Source: Xylanimonas oleitrophica (GTDB taxonomy: Bacteria > Actinomycetota > Actinomycetes > Actinomycetales > Cellulomonadaceae). From it: a stretch of DNA of 64,000 nt. The notes under the pieces are model-generated. The model did no database searches. It saw nothing but the letters and a program-made list of their open reading frames with translations, and was not told the origin of the DNA. The translations under genes were made by a program, and so were the position numbers. Below, one piece after another: positions 53,819-62,121 of this stretch. Within the stretch, counting starts at the first letter, position 1. Every line of letters begins with the position of its first letter. The DNA is taken from NCBI RefSeq assembly GCF_003244315.1, contig NZ_QKWH01000012.1, positions 45,765-109,764 on the forward strand, given 5' to 3'.

Positions 53819-54864
53819 GCGCGCCGATGCGGGTCCTGCTGTGGCACGTGCACGGCTCCTGGACGACGGCGTTCGTCCAGGGCCAGCACGAGTACCTCGT
53901 CCCCGTGGTCCCCGGGCGAGGCCCCGAGGGACGCGGCCGGGCGCAGACGTGGGACTGGCCCGCGTCGGTGCGCGAGCTGTCCCCCACCGAGGTCCGGGCC
54001 GCGCTCGACGACGGCGCCGTCGACGTCGTGCTGCTCCAGCGGCCCGACGACGTACGGCTGCTGCAGGAGTGGACCGGGAGGCGGCCGGGGCGCGACGTGC
54101 CCGCGGTCTACGTCGAGCACAACGCCCCCACCGGCCACGCCGCCCGCAGCCGCCACCCTCTGGCCGACCTCGACACCGTCGCCGACGGCACCGTGCCCGT
54201 GGTGCACGTGACCGCGTTCAACCGGCTCATGTGGGACTGCGGCGACGCCCGCACCCTCGTGGTCGACCACGGCATCCCCGACCCCGGCCACCGCTGGACC
54301 GGCGAACGCCCCCACGTGGCCGCCGCCGTGAACGAGCCCGTGCGCCGGTGGCGGGTGGCGGGCACCGACGTGCTGCTGCGAGTCGCGCAGGACGTGCCGC
54401 TCGAGGTGTACGGCATGGGCACCGACCTGCTCGCCCCGCACCTGGAGTCCGGCTCGCCCGTCGCCGCCGCCTCGGCAGCCCGCCTGCACGACCTCCCGCA
54501 GCACGAGCTGCACGACGCGCTGGCCGGCGCCCGCGCCTACCTGCACCCCTACCGCTGGACCAGCCTGGGCCTGTCCCTGCTGGAGGCGATGGCGATCGGG
54601 CTGCCCGTGCTGGCCCTGCCGGTCACCGAGGCCCCCGTGGCCGTGCCGCCCGAGGCCGGGGTGCTCTCCGCCGACCCCGAGGTGCTGGTGGCCGCAGCCC
54701 GCCGCTGGGTCGACGAGCCCGAGGAGGCCGCCGCCCACGGCAAGGCGGCGCGCGAGCACGCCCTCACCCACTACCCGCTGGGACGGTTCCTGGACCGCTG
54801 GACCGCCCTGCTGACCGAGCTCGTCGACGACGCGCCGGCCGGCCGGCCCTCGAGCCGGCACTGA
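53815..54864 (+). CDS. Glycosyltransferase, GT-B fold (GT1/GT4-like)
   Basis: 349 residues. Starts V-L-L-W-H-V-H-G-S-W-T-T-A-F-V; the middle has P-A-V-Y-V-E-H-N-A-P and V-V-D-H-G-I-P-D-P-G; the C-terminal part shows H-P-Y-R-W-T-S-L-G-L-S-L-L-E-A-M-A, the E-x7-E-type motif region that contacts the nucleotide sugar. Family assignment is approximate. Donor and acceptor unknown. ATG overlaps the preceding stop by 4 bp; the next gene follows after 14 bp. Confidence 0.85.
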   Translation: MSAPMRVLLWHVHGSWTTAFVQGQHEYLVPVVPGRGPEGRGRAQTWDWPASVRELSPTEVRAALDDGAVDVVLLQRPDDVRLLQEWTGRRPGRDVPAVYVEHNAPTGHAARSRHPLADLDTVADGTVPVVHVTAFNRLMWDCGDARTLVVDHGIPDPGHRWTGERPHVAAAVNEPVRRWRVAGTDVLLRVAQDVPLEVYGMGTDLLAPHLESGSPVAAASAARLHDLPQHELHDALAGARAYLHPYRWTSLGLSLLEAMAIGLPVLALPVTEAPVAVPPEAGVLSADPEVLVAAARRWVDEPEEAAAHGKAAREHALTHYPLGRFLDRWTALLTELVDDAPAGRPSSRH

Positions 54865-54878
54865 ACCCGGGAGGAACG

Positions 54879-56171
54879 ATGCGCATCGCCATGGTCTCGG
54901 AGCACGCCAGCCCGCTCGCCACGCTGGGCGGGGCGGACGCGGGCGGGCAGAACGTGCACGTCGCTGCGCTCGCCCGCCACCTCGGCGCCGCCGGCCACCA
55001 CGTGGACGTCTACACGCGCCGTGACGACCCGGACCTGCCCGAGCGCGTGCCGCTCGCCCCTGGGGTGGACGTGGTCCACGTGACCGCGGGCCCCGCCCGC
55101 CCCCTGCCGAAGGACGACCTGCTGCCCTTCATGGACGCGCTCGGGGACGGCCTCGCCCGCGCGTGGTCCGACCCGCGCCACCGCCCCGACGTCGCCCACG
55201 CGCACTTCTGGATGTCCGGCCTGGCAGCCGTGCGTGCCCGCGCCCTGACCACCGGGCCGCGCGTGCCCGTGGTGCAGACGTTCCACGCCCTCGGCTCCGT
55301 CAAGCGCCGCCACCAGGGCGCCGCGGACACCAGCCCGCCCGGCCGCGTCGAGCTCGAGGCCGGCCTGTGCCACGAGGTCGACGTCGTGGTCGCGACCTGC
55401 CACGACGAGGTGGACGAGCTGTACCGCCTCGGCGCCCCGCGCGGGCGGCTGCGCGTGGTGCCGTGCGGCGTCGACCTGGACGAGTTCCAGCCCGACGACG
55501 AGCCCGCCGCCGCTCCCGGCGACGGCCGCCCTCCCGGGCGGCTGCGCCTGCTGACCGTCGGGCGGCTCGTGGAGCGCAAGGGCGTGGGCACCGTGGTCGA
55601 GGCGCTCGCCCTGCTCCGCAGCGCCCGGCACCGCGGCGGCCCGCTCGACGTCGAGCTCGCCGTGGCGGGCGGCCCTCCCGCCACGGGCCTCGGCACCGAC
55701 CCCGAGGTGCGGCGCCTGCGCGCCCTGGCCGACCGGCTCGGCGTCGCCGACCGCGTACGGTTCCTCGGCGCCGTCGGGCACGACGACGTCCCGCCGCTGC
55801 TGCACGCCGCCGACGTCGTCGTGTGCGCCCCCTGGTACGAGCCGTTCGGCATCGTGCCGCTGGAGGCCGCGGCGTGCGGGCGCCCCGTGGTGGGGTCCGC
55901 GGTCGGCGGGCTGCTCGACACCGTCGTCGACGGCGAGACCGGCCTGCTGGTGCGCCCCCGCGACGCCGCCGCGCTGGCTCGCGCCGTGCAGCGCCTGGCC
56001 GACCCCGGGCTGCGCGCACGGCTCGGCGCCGGTGCCCGCACCCGCGCCGAGCGGCTCTACGGCTGGCCCACCGTGGCCGCCCGCACCGCCGACGTCTACG
56101 CCGATCTCCTCAGGGCGTCCCGGCCCGCCGTCGTGCGGCCCGCGCCCCTGACCGTGGGAGGACCGCGATGA
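54879..56171 (+). CDS. GT4 glycosyltransferase
   Basis: 430 residues. N-terminal G-G-A-D-A-G-G-Q-N-V-H-V (sucrose-synthase/MshA-like acceptor loop), V-A-H-A-H-F-W-M-S-G, then C-terminal V-G-R-L-V-E-R-K-G and P-W-Y-E-P-F-G-I-V-P-L-E-A-A-A, the retaining GT4 EX7E site. ATG with GGGAGGAAC upstream. Likely a retaining transferase adding a hexose in the glycan pathway. Confidence 0.93.
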   Translation: MRIAMVSEHASPLATLGGADAGGQNVHVAALARHLGAAGHHVDVYTRRDDPDLPERVPLAPGVDVVHVTAGPARPLPKDDLLPFMDALGDGLARAWSDPRHRPDVAHAHFWMSGLAAVRARALTTGPRVPVVQTFHALGSVKRRHQGAADTSPPGRVELEAGLCHEVDVVVATCHDEVDELYRLGAPRGRLRVVPCGVDLDEFQPDDEPAAAPGDGRPPGRLRLLTVGRLVERKGVGTVVEALALLRSARHRGGPLDVELAVAGGPPATGLGTDPEVRRLRALADRLGVADRVRFLGAVGHDDVPPLLHAADVVVCAPWYEPFGIVPLEAAACGRPVVGSAVGGLLDTVVDGETGLLVRPRDAAALARAVQRLADPGLRARLGAGARTRAERLYGWPTVAARTADVYADLLRASRPAVVRPAPLTVGGPR

Positions 56172-56854
56172 GCACCGACCCCCAGCCCACCACCCTGCCC
56201 GGGCCCTCGGCCCTGCGGCGCCCGGCAGGGCGGTGGCTCCAGCGTCACCGGGGCGACCTCCAGGCCGGGCTGGACGCCCTCGTCGCGGACGCCGGGCGCA
56301 TCGAGGCGTGGGGCGCCGAGCTGGCCGACCGGCTGCTCGACGGCGCCCGCCTCCTCGTGGCGGGCAACGGCGGGAGCGCTGCGGAGGCCCAGCACCTGAC
56401 GGCCGAGCTCGTGGGCCGGTTCGAGGGCGAGCGGCGGCCCCTGTCCGCCATCGCCCTGCACGCCGAGACGTCCGCTCTCACCGCCGTGGTCAACGACTAC
56501 GGCCCCGAGGAGATGTACGCCCGCGGCGTGGCCGCCCACGGGCGCGAGGGTGACGTGCTGGTCGCGATGTCGACTTCCGGGGCGAGCGCCAACGTGCTCG
56601 CCGCGGTGCGCCGGGCCCGCGAGCTGGGGCTCGTGACGTGGGCCCTGACCGGCCCCGTGCCGAACCCGCTCGCCGCCGCGTGCGACGACGCGGTGGCCGT
56701 GCCCGCCGGGTCGACGTCCGCCGTGCAGGAGGTGCACCTCGTGGCCGTCCACGCCCTGTGCGCCGCGCTCGACGAGCAGGTGGCGCGCCGCGAACGCGCC
56801 GCGCGCAGGGCACGCGCCCCACGCCGCGCCGCGCTGCGCGAGGCACGGCCATGA
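56168..56854 (+). CDS. gmhA: Phosphoheptose isomerase GmhA-like
   Basis: 228 residues, SIS fold. It should convert sedoheptulose 7-phosphate to D-glycero-D-manno-heptose 7-phosphate. Seen: G-N-G-G-S-A-A-E-A-Q-H-L-T-A-E-L-V-G-R-F near residue 67, carrying the zinc His and Glu; S-T-S-G-A-S-A-N-V; and Q-E-V-H-L-V-A-V-H near 186, with Gln and His eight apart exactly as Gln172/His180 of E. coli GmhA. N- and C-termini are longer and basic. Overlaps both neighbours by ATGA. Confidence 0.93.
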   Translation: MSTDPQPTTLPGPSALRRPAGRWLQRHRGDLQAGLDALVADAGRIEAWGAELADRLLDGARLLVAGNGGSAAEAQHLTAELVGRFEGERRPLSAIALHAETSALTAVVNDYGPEEMYARGVAAHGREGDVLVAMSTSGASANVLAAVRRARELGLVTWALTGPVPNPLAAACDDAVAVPAGSTSAVQEVHLVAVHALCAALDEQVARRERAARRARAPRRAALREARP

Positions 56855-58338
56855 GCCGCCCGCAGGGCACGCCCCCGCGCCGCCCGCAGGGCGCGGCCCG
56901 CCCGCAGGGCACAGCCCGCCCGCTGGTCGGGGTGGTCGGCGACGTGCTGCTCGACCGCGACGTGGACGGCAGCGTCACCCGCCTCAGCCCTGACGCGCCC
57001 GTGCCCGTGGTGGACGTCGAGACCGTACGCCAGAGCCCCGGCGGCGCGGGCCTCGCGGCGCTGCTGTGCGCCGGCCGGGCCGACGTCGTGCTCGTGGCAC
57101 CCGTCGCCGACGACGACGGTGGCGCCGTGCTGCGCGCGCGGCTCGCGGGGCTGCAGCTCGTGCCGCTCGGGCACGAGGGCGGTACCCGTACCAAGACGCG
57201 CGTGCGCAGCTCCGGGCAGAGCCTCGTGCGGGTGGACGACGGCGGCCCCGGCACCCCGCGCGACGTCGATCCCGCCGTCGTCGCCGCGCGGCTCGCCGCC
57301 TGCGACGTCGTCCTCGTCTCCGACTACGGCGGCGGCGTCACCCATGACGAGACGCTGCGGGCCGTGCTCGCCGACGTCGCCCGCGAGCGCCCCGTCGTCT
57401 GGGACCCTCACCCCCGGGGCGGGCGGCCGGTGCCCGGCTGCGCGCTGGTGACGCCCAACCGCAGCGAGGCGGTCGGCGCCGCCGAGGCGCTCGGCCTCGA
57501 CGTGACGCCCGACGACGTGGCCGCCCTCGCCGCCGCGCTGCGGGAGGCGTGGGGTGCGCAGGCGGTCGCCGTCACCGCCGGGGCCCGAGGAGCCTGCGTG
57601 GCACAGCGGGGCGGTGGAGCAGGCGCGGTGCACGTGGCCGCCGTGCCCGTCTCGGGCGGGGACCCGTGCGGTGCCGGCGACCGGTTCGCCGCCACCGTCT
57701 CCGAGTGCCTGGCCCGGGGACGCGACGTCGTGGGCGCCGTGCGCGAAGCGGTCGCCGCCGCGGGCGCCTGGGTGGCGGCGGGCGGCGCGGAGGCGTTCCG
57801 GCGAGCCGACGGCGACGAGGGCGACGGTACGCCTCCGGACCCGGGCGTCCCGGCGAGCACCGACGCCCTCGAACGGCTCGGCGCCACCCTGCGCACCGGC
57901 GGCACGCTCGTGGCCACCGGCGGCTGCTTCGACCTCGTGCACGCCGGCCACGTCGCCACCCTGCAGGCGGCCCGCGCGCTGGGCGACCGCCTGGTGGTGC
58001 TGGTCAACTCGGACGCCTCGGTGCGCCGCCTCAAGGGCCCCGACCGCCCGCTCGTGCCGGCCGCCGAGCGCGTGCGCGTGCTCGAGGCGCTCGACGCGGT
58101 GGACGCCGCCGTCGTGTTCGACGAGGACGACCCCTCGGCCGCCCTCGACCTGCTCCGCCCCGACGTGTGGGCCAAGGGCGGCGACTACGCCGTCGAGGAC
58201 CTGCCCGAGGCCGAGGTCGTGGCACGCCACGGCGGCCGCACCGTGGTGCTGCCCTACCTCGACGGCCGCTCCACCACGGCGCTCGTGGCCCGTGCCCGCG
58301 GCACCTCGCCGCTCGACCGCGCGCTCGCGCCGTCGTGA
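56851..58338 (+). CDS. hldE: Bifunctional heptose kinase/nucleotidyltransferase (HldE-like)
   Basis: 495 residues. The PfkB/ribokinase half (~22-320) has G-D-V-L-L-D-R-D, Q-S-P-G-G-A-G and the catalytic G-D-P-C-G-A-G-D-R-F (Asp near 276). The nucleotidyltransferase half (~350-480) has G-G-C-F-D-L-V-H-A-G-H-V (HxGH site) and W-A-K-G-G-D-Y. Together with GmhA and the GmhB domain it can make nucleotide-activated D,D-heptose; ADP is the usual nucleotide for HldE but GDP cannot be excluded. The N-terminus carries a PQG(T/A) short repeat. Confidence 0.93.
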   Translation: MSRPQGTPPRRPQGAARPQGTARPLVGVVGDVLLDRDVDGSVTRLSPDAPVPVVDVETVRQSPGGAGLAALLCAGRADVVLVAPVADDDGGAVLRARLAGLQLVPLGHEGGTRTKTRVRSSGQSLVRVDDGGPGTPRDVDPAVVAARLAACDVVLVSDYGGGVTHDETLRAVLADVARERPVVWDPHPRGGRPVPGCALVTPNRSEAVGAAEALGLDVTPDDVAALAAALREAWGAQAVAVTAGARGACVAQRGGGAGAVHVAAVPVSGGDPCGAGDRFAATVSECLARGRDVVGAVREAVAAAGAWVAAGGAEAFRRADGDEGDGTPPDPGVPASTDALERLGATLRTGGTLVATGGCFDLVHAGHVATLQAARALGDRLVVLVNSDASVRRLKGPDRPLVPAAERVRVLEALDAVDAAVVFDEDDPSAALDLLRPDVWAKGGDYAVEDLPEAEVVARHGGRTVVLPYLDGRSTTALVARARGTSPLDRALAPS

Positions 58339-58385
58339 CCCGCGGCGCCCCCGCACCTGCCGCCCCCTACGGAAGGAACCGACGC

Positions 58386-59126
58386 ATGACCTCCGCCCCC
58401 ATCCTCGACGGCCGCGCCGAGCCCGCGGCGCTCACCCCGCGCCGCGTCGGCACGGTCTTCATCACCGGCGGCGCCAGCGGGCTCGGCGCCGCGCTGGTCG
58501 ACGCCGTCACGGCCGCCGGCGGCACGCCCGCGGTGCTCGACATCGCCGCACCGTCACAGCCCGACGTCGCCCACACCACCGTGGACCTGTCCGACTCGGC
58601 CGCCACCGCCCGCGCCGTCGAGGAGCTCGTCGCACAGGTGGGGCCGCCCGACGCCGTCGTGACCGCCGCCGGCACCGACGTGTGCGGCCCCCTCCTCGAC
58701 ATCGACCCCGCGACGTGGGAGCGGGTGGTGCGCGTCAACCTCTTCGGCACCGTCGCCGTGGTGCGCGCGGTGCTGCCCCACCTGGAGGAGCGCCGCGGCA
58801 CCGTGGTCACCGTGGCCTCGACCCTCGCGCTGCGCGGGGCCGGCGACGCCACCGCCTACTGCGCCTCCAAGTGGGGCGTGCGGGGCTTCACCCAGGCGCT
58901 CGCCGCCGAGTACGCCGGGCGGGTGGGTGTCACCTGCCTCATCCCCGGTGGCATGCGCACCCCGTTCTTCGACGGCCGCACCGAGCAGTACAAGCCCGGC
59001 CCGGACGCCGACCTCAACGACCCCGCCGCCACCGCCGGCGCCGTCATCGCGGCCCTCACCCAGCCGGTGGGCAGCGAGATCCGCGAGATGCTCGTCATGG
59101 CGTCGGGCGAGGCGTCCTGGCCGTGA
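58386..59126 (+). CDS. SDR oxidoreductase in glycan operon
   Basis: 246 residues, classical short-chain dehydrogenase: T-G-G-A-S-G-L-G-A-A cofactor loop, N-A-A-G equivalent T-A-A-G-T-D, catalytic S in V-A-S-T and Y-C-A-S-K. It is too short and of the wrong class to be the extended-SDR epimerase HldD. It may reduce or epimerise a sugar intermediate. ATG with GGAAGGAAC upstream, 47 bp behind hldE, and it overlaps the next gene by GTGA. Confidence 0.9.
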   Translation: MTSAPILDGRAEPAALTPRRVGTVFITGGASGLGAALVDAVTAAGGTPAVLDIAAPSQPDVAHTTVDLSDSAATARAVEELVAQVGPPDAVVTAAGTDVCGPLLDIDPATWERVVRVNLFGTVAVVRAVLPHLEERRGTVVTVASTLALRGAGDATAYCASKWGVRGFTQALAAEYAGRVGVTCLIPGGMRTPFFDGRTEQYKPGPDADLNDPAATAGAVIAALTQPVGSEIREMLVMASGEASWP

Positions 59127-60259
59127 CCGGCACCGTCCTCGTGCTGCGTGCCCTGGGGCTCGGGGACGCCCTCACCGGCGTCGCCGCGCTCCGGGGCGTG
59201 CGGCGCGCATGGCCCGGGCACCGGGTGGTGCTCGCCGCCCCTGCGGGCGTCGGAGCGTTCCTCGCCGCCCGCGGCGTGGTGGACGACGTCGTGCCCGCCC
59301 AGGCGCTCGCCCCCCACGCTCTCGCGGCGCTGGAGCTGCCGGCCCTCGCGGCGCTCGAGCCGCCGGTACCCGATGACGGCGAGGGAGCCGCAGCCGGTAG
59401 GCGCGGCCGGGCCCGTGCCGGCGGGGGCGTGCCCGGGCTGGCGCACGGGGGCGAGACCCTGCACGGGGGCGGCGTCTGGACCCTGCTGGGGGACGAGGTC
59501 GCGGCCGCGGGCCGAACCGCCCGCAGGCACGTCGCGGTGAACCTGCACGGGCGCGGTCCGGCGAGCCACCGGGCGCTCCAGGCGACCGCGCCGGGGACGC
59601 TCGTCGCGTTCGGGTGCGCCGAGGCCGGGCACGACGGGCCGGCCTGGGACCCGGGCGAGCACGAGGTGCGCCGCTGGTGCCGACTCGTGTCCGCGGCAGG
59701 CGGGCCCTGCGGCCCCGAGGACCTGCGGCTGACCGAGCCGCGCGCACCGCGCGGCAGCACCGTCGTCGTGCACCCCGGAGCGGCGTCCGGCGCGCGCCGC
59801 TGGCCGGTGGCGCGGTGGGCCGCCGTCGCGGCGGCCCTCGCCCACGACGGGCTGCGCGTCGTCCTCACCGGGTCGACGGCGGAGCGACCGCTGTGCCGCG
59901 CCGTCCTCGCCGCGGCGGCCGGCGCCGGCGCGGACGTGGAGGACGCCTCCGGCCGCCTCGACCTCGACGAGCTCGCCGACCTCGTCGGCGGAGCGCGCCT
60001 CCTCCTCAGCGGGGACACCGGGGTCGCGCACCTCGCCACCGCGCTGGGCACGCCCTCGGTCACGCTCTTCGGCCCGGTCCCGCCGTCCGCCTGGGGCCCG
60101 AGCATCGACCTCGACCGGCACACGGCCCTCTGGCACGGGCCCACCGCGGTGCCCGGCGACCCGCACGGCACCTACCTCGACCCCACGCTCGCCCGCATCA
60201 CCACCGCTGAGGTGCTCGACGCGTGCGCCGCGCTCCTCGCCGTCGAGCAGGTCGCCTGA
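59123..60259 (+). CDS. GT9 glycosyltransferase, heptosyltransferase-like (2)
   Basis: 378 residues. V-L-V-L-R-A-L-G-L-G-D-A-L-T at the N-terminus; V-V-H-P-G-A-A-S-G-A-R-R-W-P, V-V-L-T-G-S-T-A-E-R and S-G-D-T-G-V-A-H-L-A-T-A-L-G-T-P in the nucleotide-sugar half are strong GT9 signatures. An Arg/Gly-rich insertion lies at ~85-125. It is the last gene of the operon; a hairpin follows 38 bp after its stop. Confidence 0.92.
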   Translation: MTGTVLVLRALGLGDALTGVAALRGVRRAWPGHRVVLAAPAGVGAFLAARGVVDDVVPAQALAPHALAALELPALAALEPPVPDDGEGAAAGRRGRARAGGGVPGLAHGGETLHGGGVWTLLGDEVAAAGRTARRHVAVNLHGRGPASHRALQATAPGTLVAFGCAEAGHDGPAWDPGEHEVRRWCRLVSAAGGPCGPEDLRLTEPRAPRGSTVVVHPGAASGARRWPVARWAAVAAALAHDGLRVVLTGSTAERPLCRAVLAAAAGAGADVEDASGRLDLDELADLVGGARLLLSGDTGVAHLATALGTPSVTLFGPVPPSAWGPSIDLDRHTALWHGPTAVPGDPHGTYLDPTLARITTAEVLDACAALLAVEQVA

Positions 60260-60297
60260 GGAGCGCGACCCGGCGACGCCGCATCGCCGGGCAGCGG

Positions 60298-60335
60298 GGC
60301 CCCACCGGCAGGCAGAGCACGACCGGGGTGGGGCC
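60298..60335 (+). terminator. Probable terminator of glycan operon
   Basis: GGCCCCACC and GGTGGGGCC pair across a 20-nt loop, 38 bp after the last glycosyltransferase stop. Confidence 0.55.
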
Positions 60336-60350
60336 TGCCTCCCGACGTGA

Positions 60351-60370
60351 CCTGACCTGACCTGACCTGA
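60351..60370. repeat. Tandem CCTGA x4
   Basis: Four head-to-tail copies of a 5-bp unit in the intergenic space between the convergent glycan operon and UDP-glucuronate decarboxylase genes. Confidence 0.9.
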
Positions 60371-60396
60371 GCGGGGTGTCCTCGGCGCGTGTCGCA

Positions 60397-60461
60397 GGCG
60401 TCCGGCGCGACGAAGCCCGGCAGCGGCGTCCGGCGCGACGGCGTCCGGCGCGACGGCGTCC
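60397..60461. repeat. 15-bp direct repeats GGCGTCCGGCGCGAC
   Basis: Exact copies at 60397-60411, 60425-60439 and 60440-60454, then a truncated copy at 60455-60461. They fill most of the non-coding interval that ends at the decarboxylase stop (60553). Not a CRISPR: spacers are absent or only 13 bp. Confidence 0.9.
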
Positions 60462-60552
60462 AGCATCGGGCATCACGACTTCCCGTCCACCGCGAAGCCC
60501 GGCTCGCCGCGAGGCCGGGCCGGGTCCCGCGGGACGCCCGTACGGCGGGTGG

Positions 60553-61512
60553 TCAGGCCGCGCCCTCGTCGGCGGCGCCACGGGCCTCCCGGAACCACGC
60601 GACCGTCCGCTGCAGCCCCTCCCGCCAGCGCACCTTCGGCTCCCAGCCGAGCAGCTCCCGCGCACGGCTGATGTCCGGGCACCGCACCTTCGGGTCGTCC
60701 GCTGGCAGATCGATCTGCTCCAGCGGAGACGTCGATCCGGTCGCTTCGATCACGTCCCGCGCGATCTGCCGCACCGTGAGCTCCTCCGGGTTGCCCAGGT
60801 TCACCGGCCCAGGATCGTCCGTGCTCGCGAAGCGCAGCAGCCCCTCCACCAGGTCGTCCACGTAGCAGAGCGAACGCGTCTGCGACCCGTCGCCCGCGAC
60901 CGTCAGCGGCTCCCCGTCGAGCGCCTGCCGCACGAACGTGGGCACCACCCGTCCGTCGTGCCCACGCATCCGGGGCCCGTAGGTGTTGAAGATGCGCACG
61001 ATGCCGGTATTCACGCCCTCGGCCCGGCGCACCGCCGCCGTCAGCGCCTCCGCGAACCTCTTGCCCTCGTCGTACACCGACCGTGGCCCGACCGGGTTCA
61101 CGTTGCCCCAGTACTCCTCGCGCTGCGGGTGGACCAGCGGGTCGCCGTACACCTCCGACGTCGACGCGAGCACGAACCGGGCACCGCACGCACGGGCCAC
61201 GTCGAGCGCCGACCGGGTGCCGCGCGAGGACACGTCCAACGTCTCCAGCGGGTGCGCCAGGTAGTCCGCCGGCGAGGCCGGGCAGGCCAGGTGCAGCACG
61301 AGGTCGACCTCACCCACCAGACTGGTGGACAACCCTGTGGACACGTCACGGCGCAGCAGCCGGAACCCCGGGTGGCGCGCGATGCCCGCCACGTTCGACG
61401 GCGTCCCGGAGATCATCGAGTCGACCGCGACCACCTCGTGACCGGCGGCCAGGAGCGCCTCGCACACGTGGCTGCCGACGAACCCCGCACCGCCGGTGAC
61501 CAGCGCCCTCAC
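60553..61512 (-). CDS. UDP-glucuronate decarboxylase (UDP-xylose synthase)
   Basis: 319 residues, extended SDR. N-terminal L-V-T-G-G-A-G-F-V-G-S-H, then L-A-C-P-A-S-P-A-D-Y, S-T-S-E-V-Y-G-D-P-L, Y-W-G-N-V-N-P-V-G, catalytic Y-D-E-G-K-R, and R-I-F-N-T-Y-G-P-R-M. These segments match UXS enzymes very closely. It would turn UDP-glucuronate into UDP-xylose, a further activated sugar beside the glycan operon. GTG start 61512 overlaps the stop of a small upstream gene by GTGA. Confidence 0.92.
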   Translation of the reverse strand: MRALVTGGAGFVGSHVCEALLAAGHEVVAVDSMISGTPSNVAGIARHPGFRLLRRDVSTGLSTSLVGEVDLVLHLACPASPADYLAHPLETLDVSSRGTRSALDVARACGARFVLASTSEVYGDPLVHPQREEYWGNVNPVGPRSVYDEGKRFAEALTAAVRRAEGVNTGIVRIFNTYGPRMRGHDGRVVPTFVRQALDGEPLTVAGDGSQTRSLCYVDDLVEGLLRFASTDDPGPVNLGNPEELTVRQIARDVIEATGSTSPLEQIDLPADDPKVRCPDISRARELLGWEPKVRWREGLQRTVAWFREARGAADEGAA

Positions 61513-61784
61513 CGGGACACCAGCTTCGCGAACGTGCTGTCGCCGCCGTCGGCCTTCTCCGCCTGGTACCGCAGCGCCAGCCCGCGGTCCTCGAACACCG
61601 AGAACCACTCGTCCCACGACACCGTCTCGATCCGGTCGCCGCCCACGCCGCCCGGGAAGTCGATCCGCAGCACGCCCCCGCCATCGTCACGTGCGTCCCG
61701 CACCACCGCGGGCGTCCCACCGCGGGCGTCCACCCAGCGGCGGACCTCCTCATGGTCCGTGGTCGTCTTCGTCTCGGACGTCAT
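61509..61784 (-). CDS. Conserved small acidic protein coupled to decarboxylase
   Basis: 91 residues from ATG 61784 (AGGGAAGCG upstream). Motifs R-R-W-V-D-A-R-G-G-T-P-A-V-V, L-R-I-D-F-P-G-G, V-S-W-D-E-W-F-S-V-F and S-T-F-A-K-L-V-S-R. They recall a widespread small family of unknown function that is sometimes mislabelled as branching enzyme. Translational coupling to the UDP-xylose synthase is clear from the GTGA overlap, but the functional link is unknown. Confidence 0.75.
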   Translation of the reverse strand: MTSETKTTTDHEEVRRWVDARGGTPAVVRDARDDGGGVLRIDFPGGVGGDRIETVSWDEWFSVFEDRGLALRYQAEKADGGDSTFAKLVSR

Positions 61785-61848
61785 GGTCGCTTCCCTGTCG
61801 GTCTCGTCGGCCCTGGCTCGACCTGCCCTCTCACCGTGGCCCGTGCCC

Positions 61849-61898
61849 CGGCCACTCGCGCGCGGACCGGTCACGGCCACTCGGGCGCGGACCGGTCA
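61849..61898. repeat. Tandem duplication, 2 x 25 bp
   Basis: Units 61849-61873 and 61874-61898 differ at one base; each contains CGGCCACTCG and GCGCGGACCGGTCA. They lie 65 bp upstream of the small acidic gene start, a suitable place for a duplicated regulator site. Confidence 0.85.
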
Positions 61899-61960
61899 CG
61901 GCACCTGCCGCACGGCGAGCGCGTCCATGCGTACCGCCCCGTGCGCAGCACCTCGCCTTC

Positions 61961-62021
61961 GTTGTGGGCGGGGGACTTGCCGCAATCCCGAGGGGATTGC
62001 GGCAAGTCCCCCGCCCACAAC
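61961..62021. terminator. Perfect 29-bp hairpin, 3-nt loop
   Basis: GTTGTGGGCGGGGGACTTGC plus CGCAATCCC at 61961-61989 is exactly mirrored at 61993-62021 around GAG. It stands 101 bp past the manganese catalase stop and could terminate it, but stem perfection and length also suit a REP- or MITE-like element. Confidence 0.75.
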
Positions 62022-62121
62022 CGGCGATGCTCCGGCGAGCCTCCGTCGCGGTGATGCCAGGGAGCACGACGGCGGCCGGGACACCGTCCGTGCCCCAGCC
62101 GCCGCGACGGCGTGCCTCGCG

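Larger units (their letters stand above)
61785..62121. other. Intergenic region with tandem repeat and long hairpin
   Basis: The 337-bp gap between the small acidic gene and the manganese catalase stop holds no convincing gene. It contains a 25-bp tandem duplication (61849-61898) and a perfect 29-bp hairpin (61961-62021), both listed separately. The left part should hold the promoter of the small gene. Confidence 0.7.

Noticed and set aside
58386..59126. HldD epimerase in the heptose operon
   Set aside because: HldD is an extended SDR of ~310 residues with a different motif set; this gene is a classical 246-residue SDR.
60397..60461. CRISPR array
   Set aside because: Repeats are only 15 bp, two are directly adjacent, there are no unique spacers of normal length and no cas genes.
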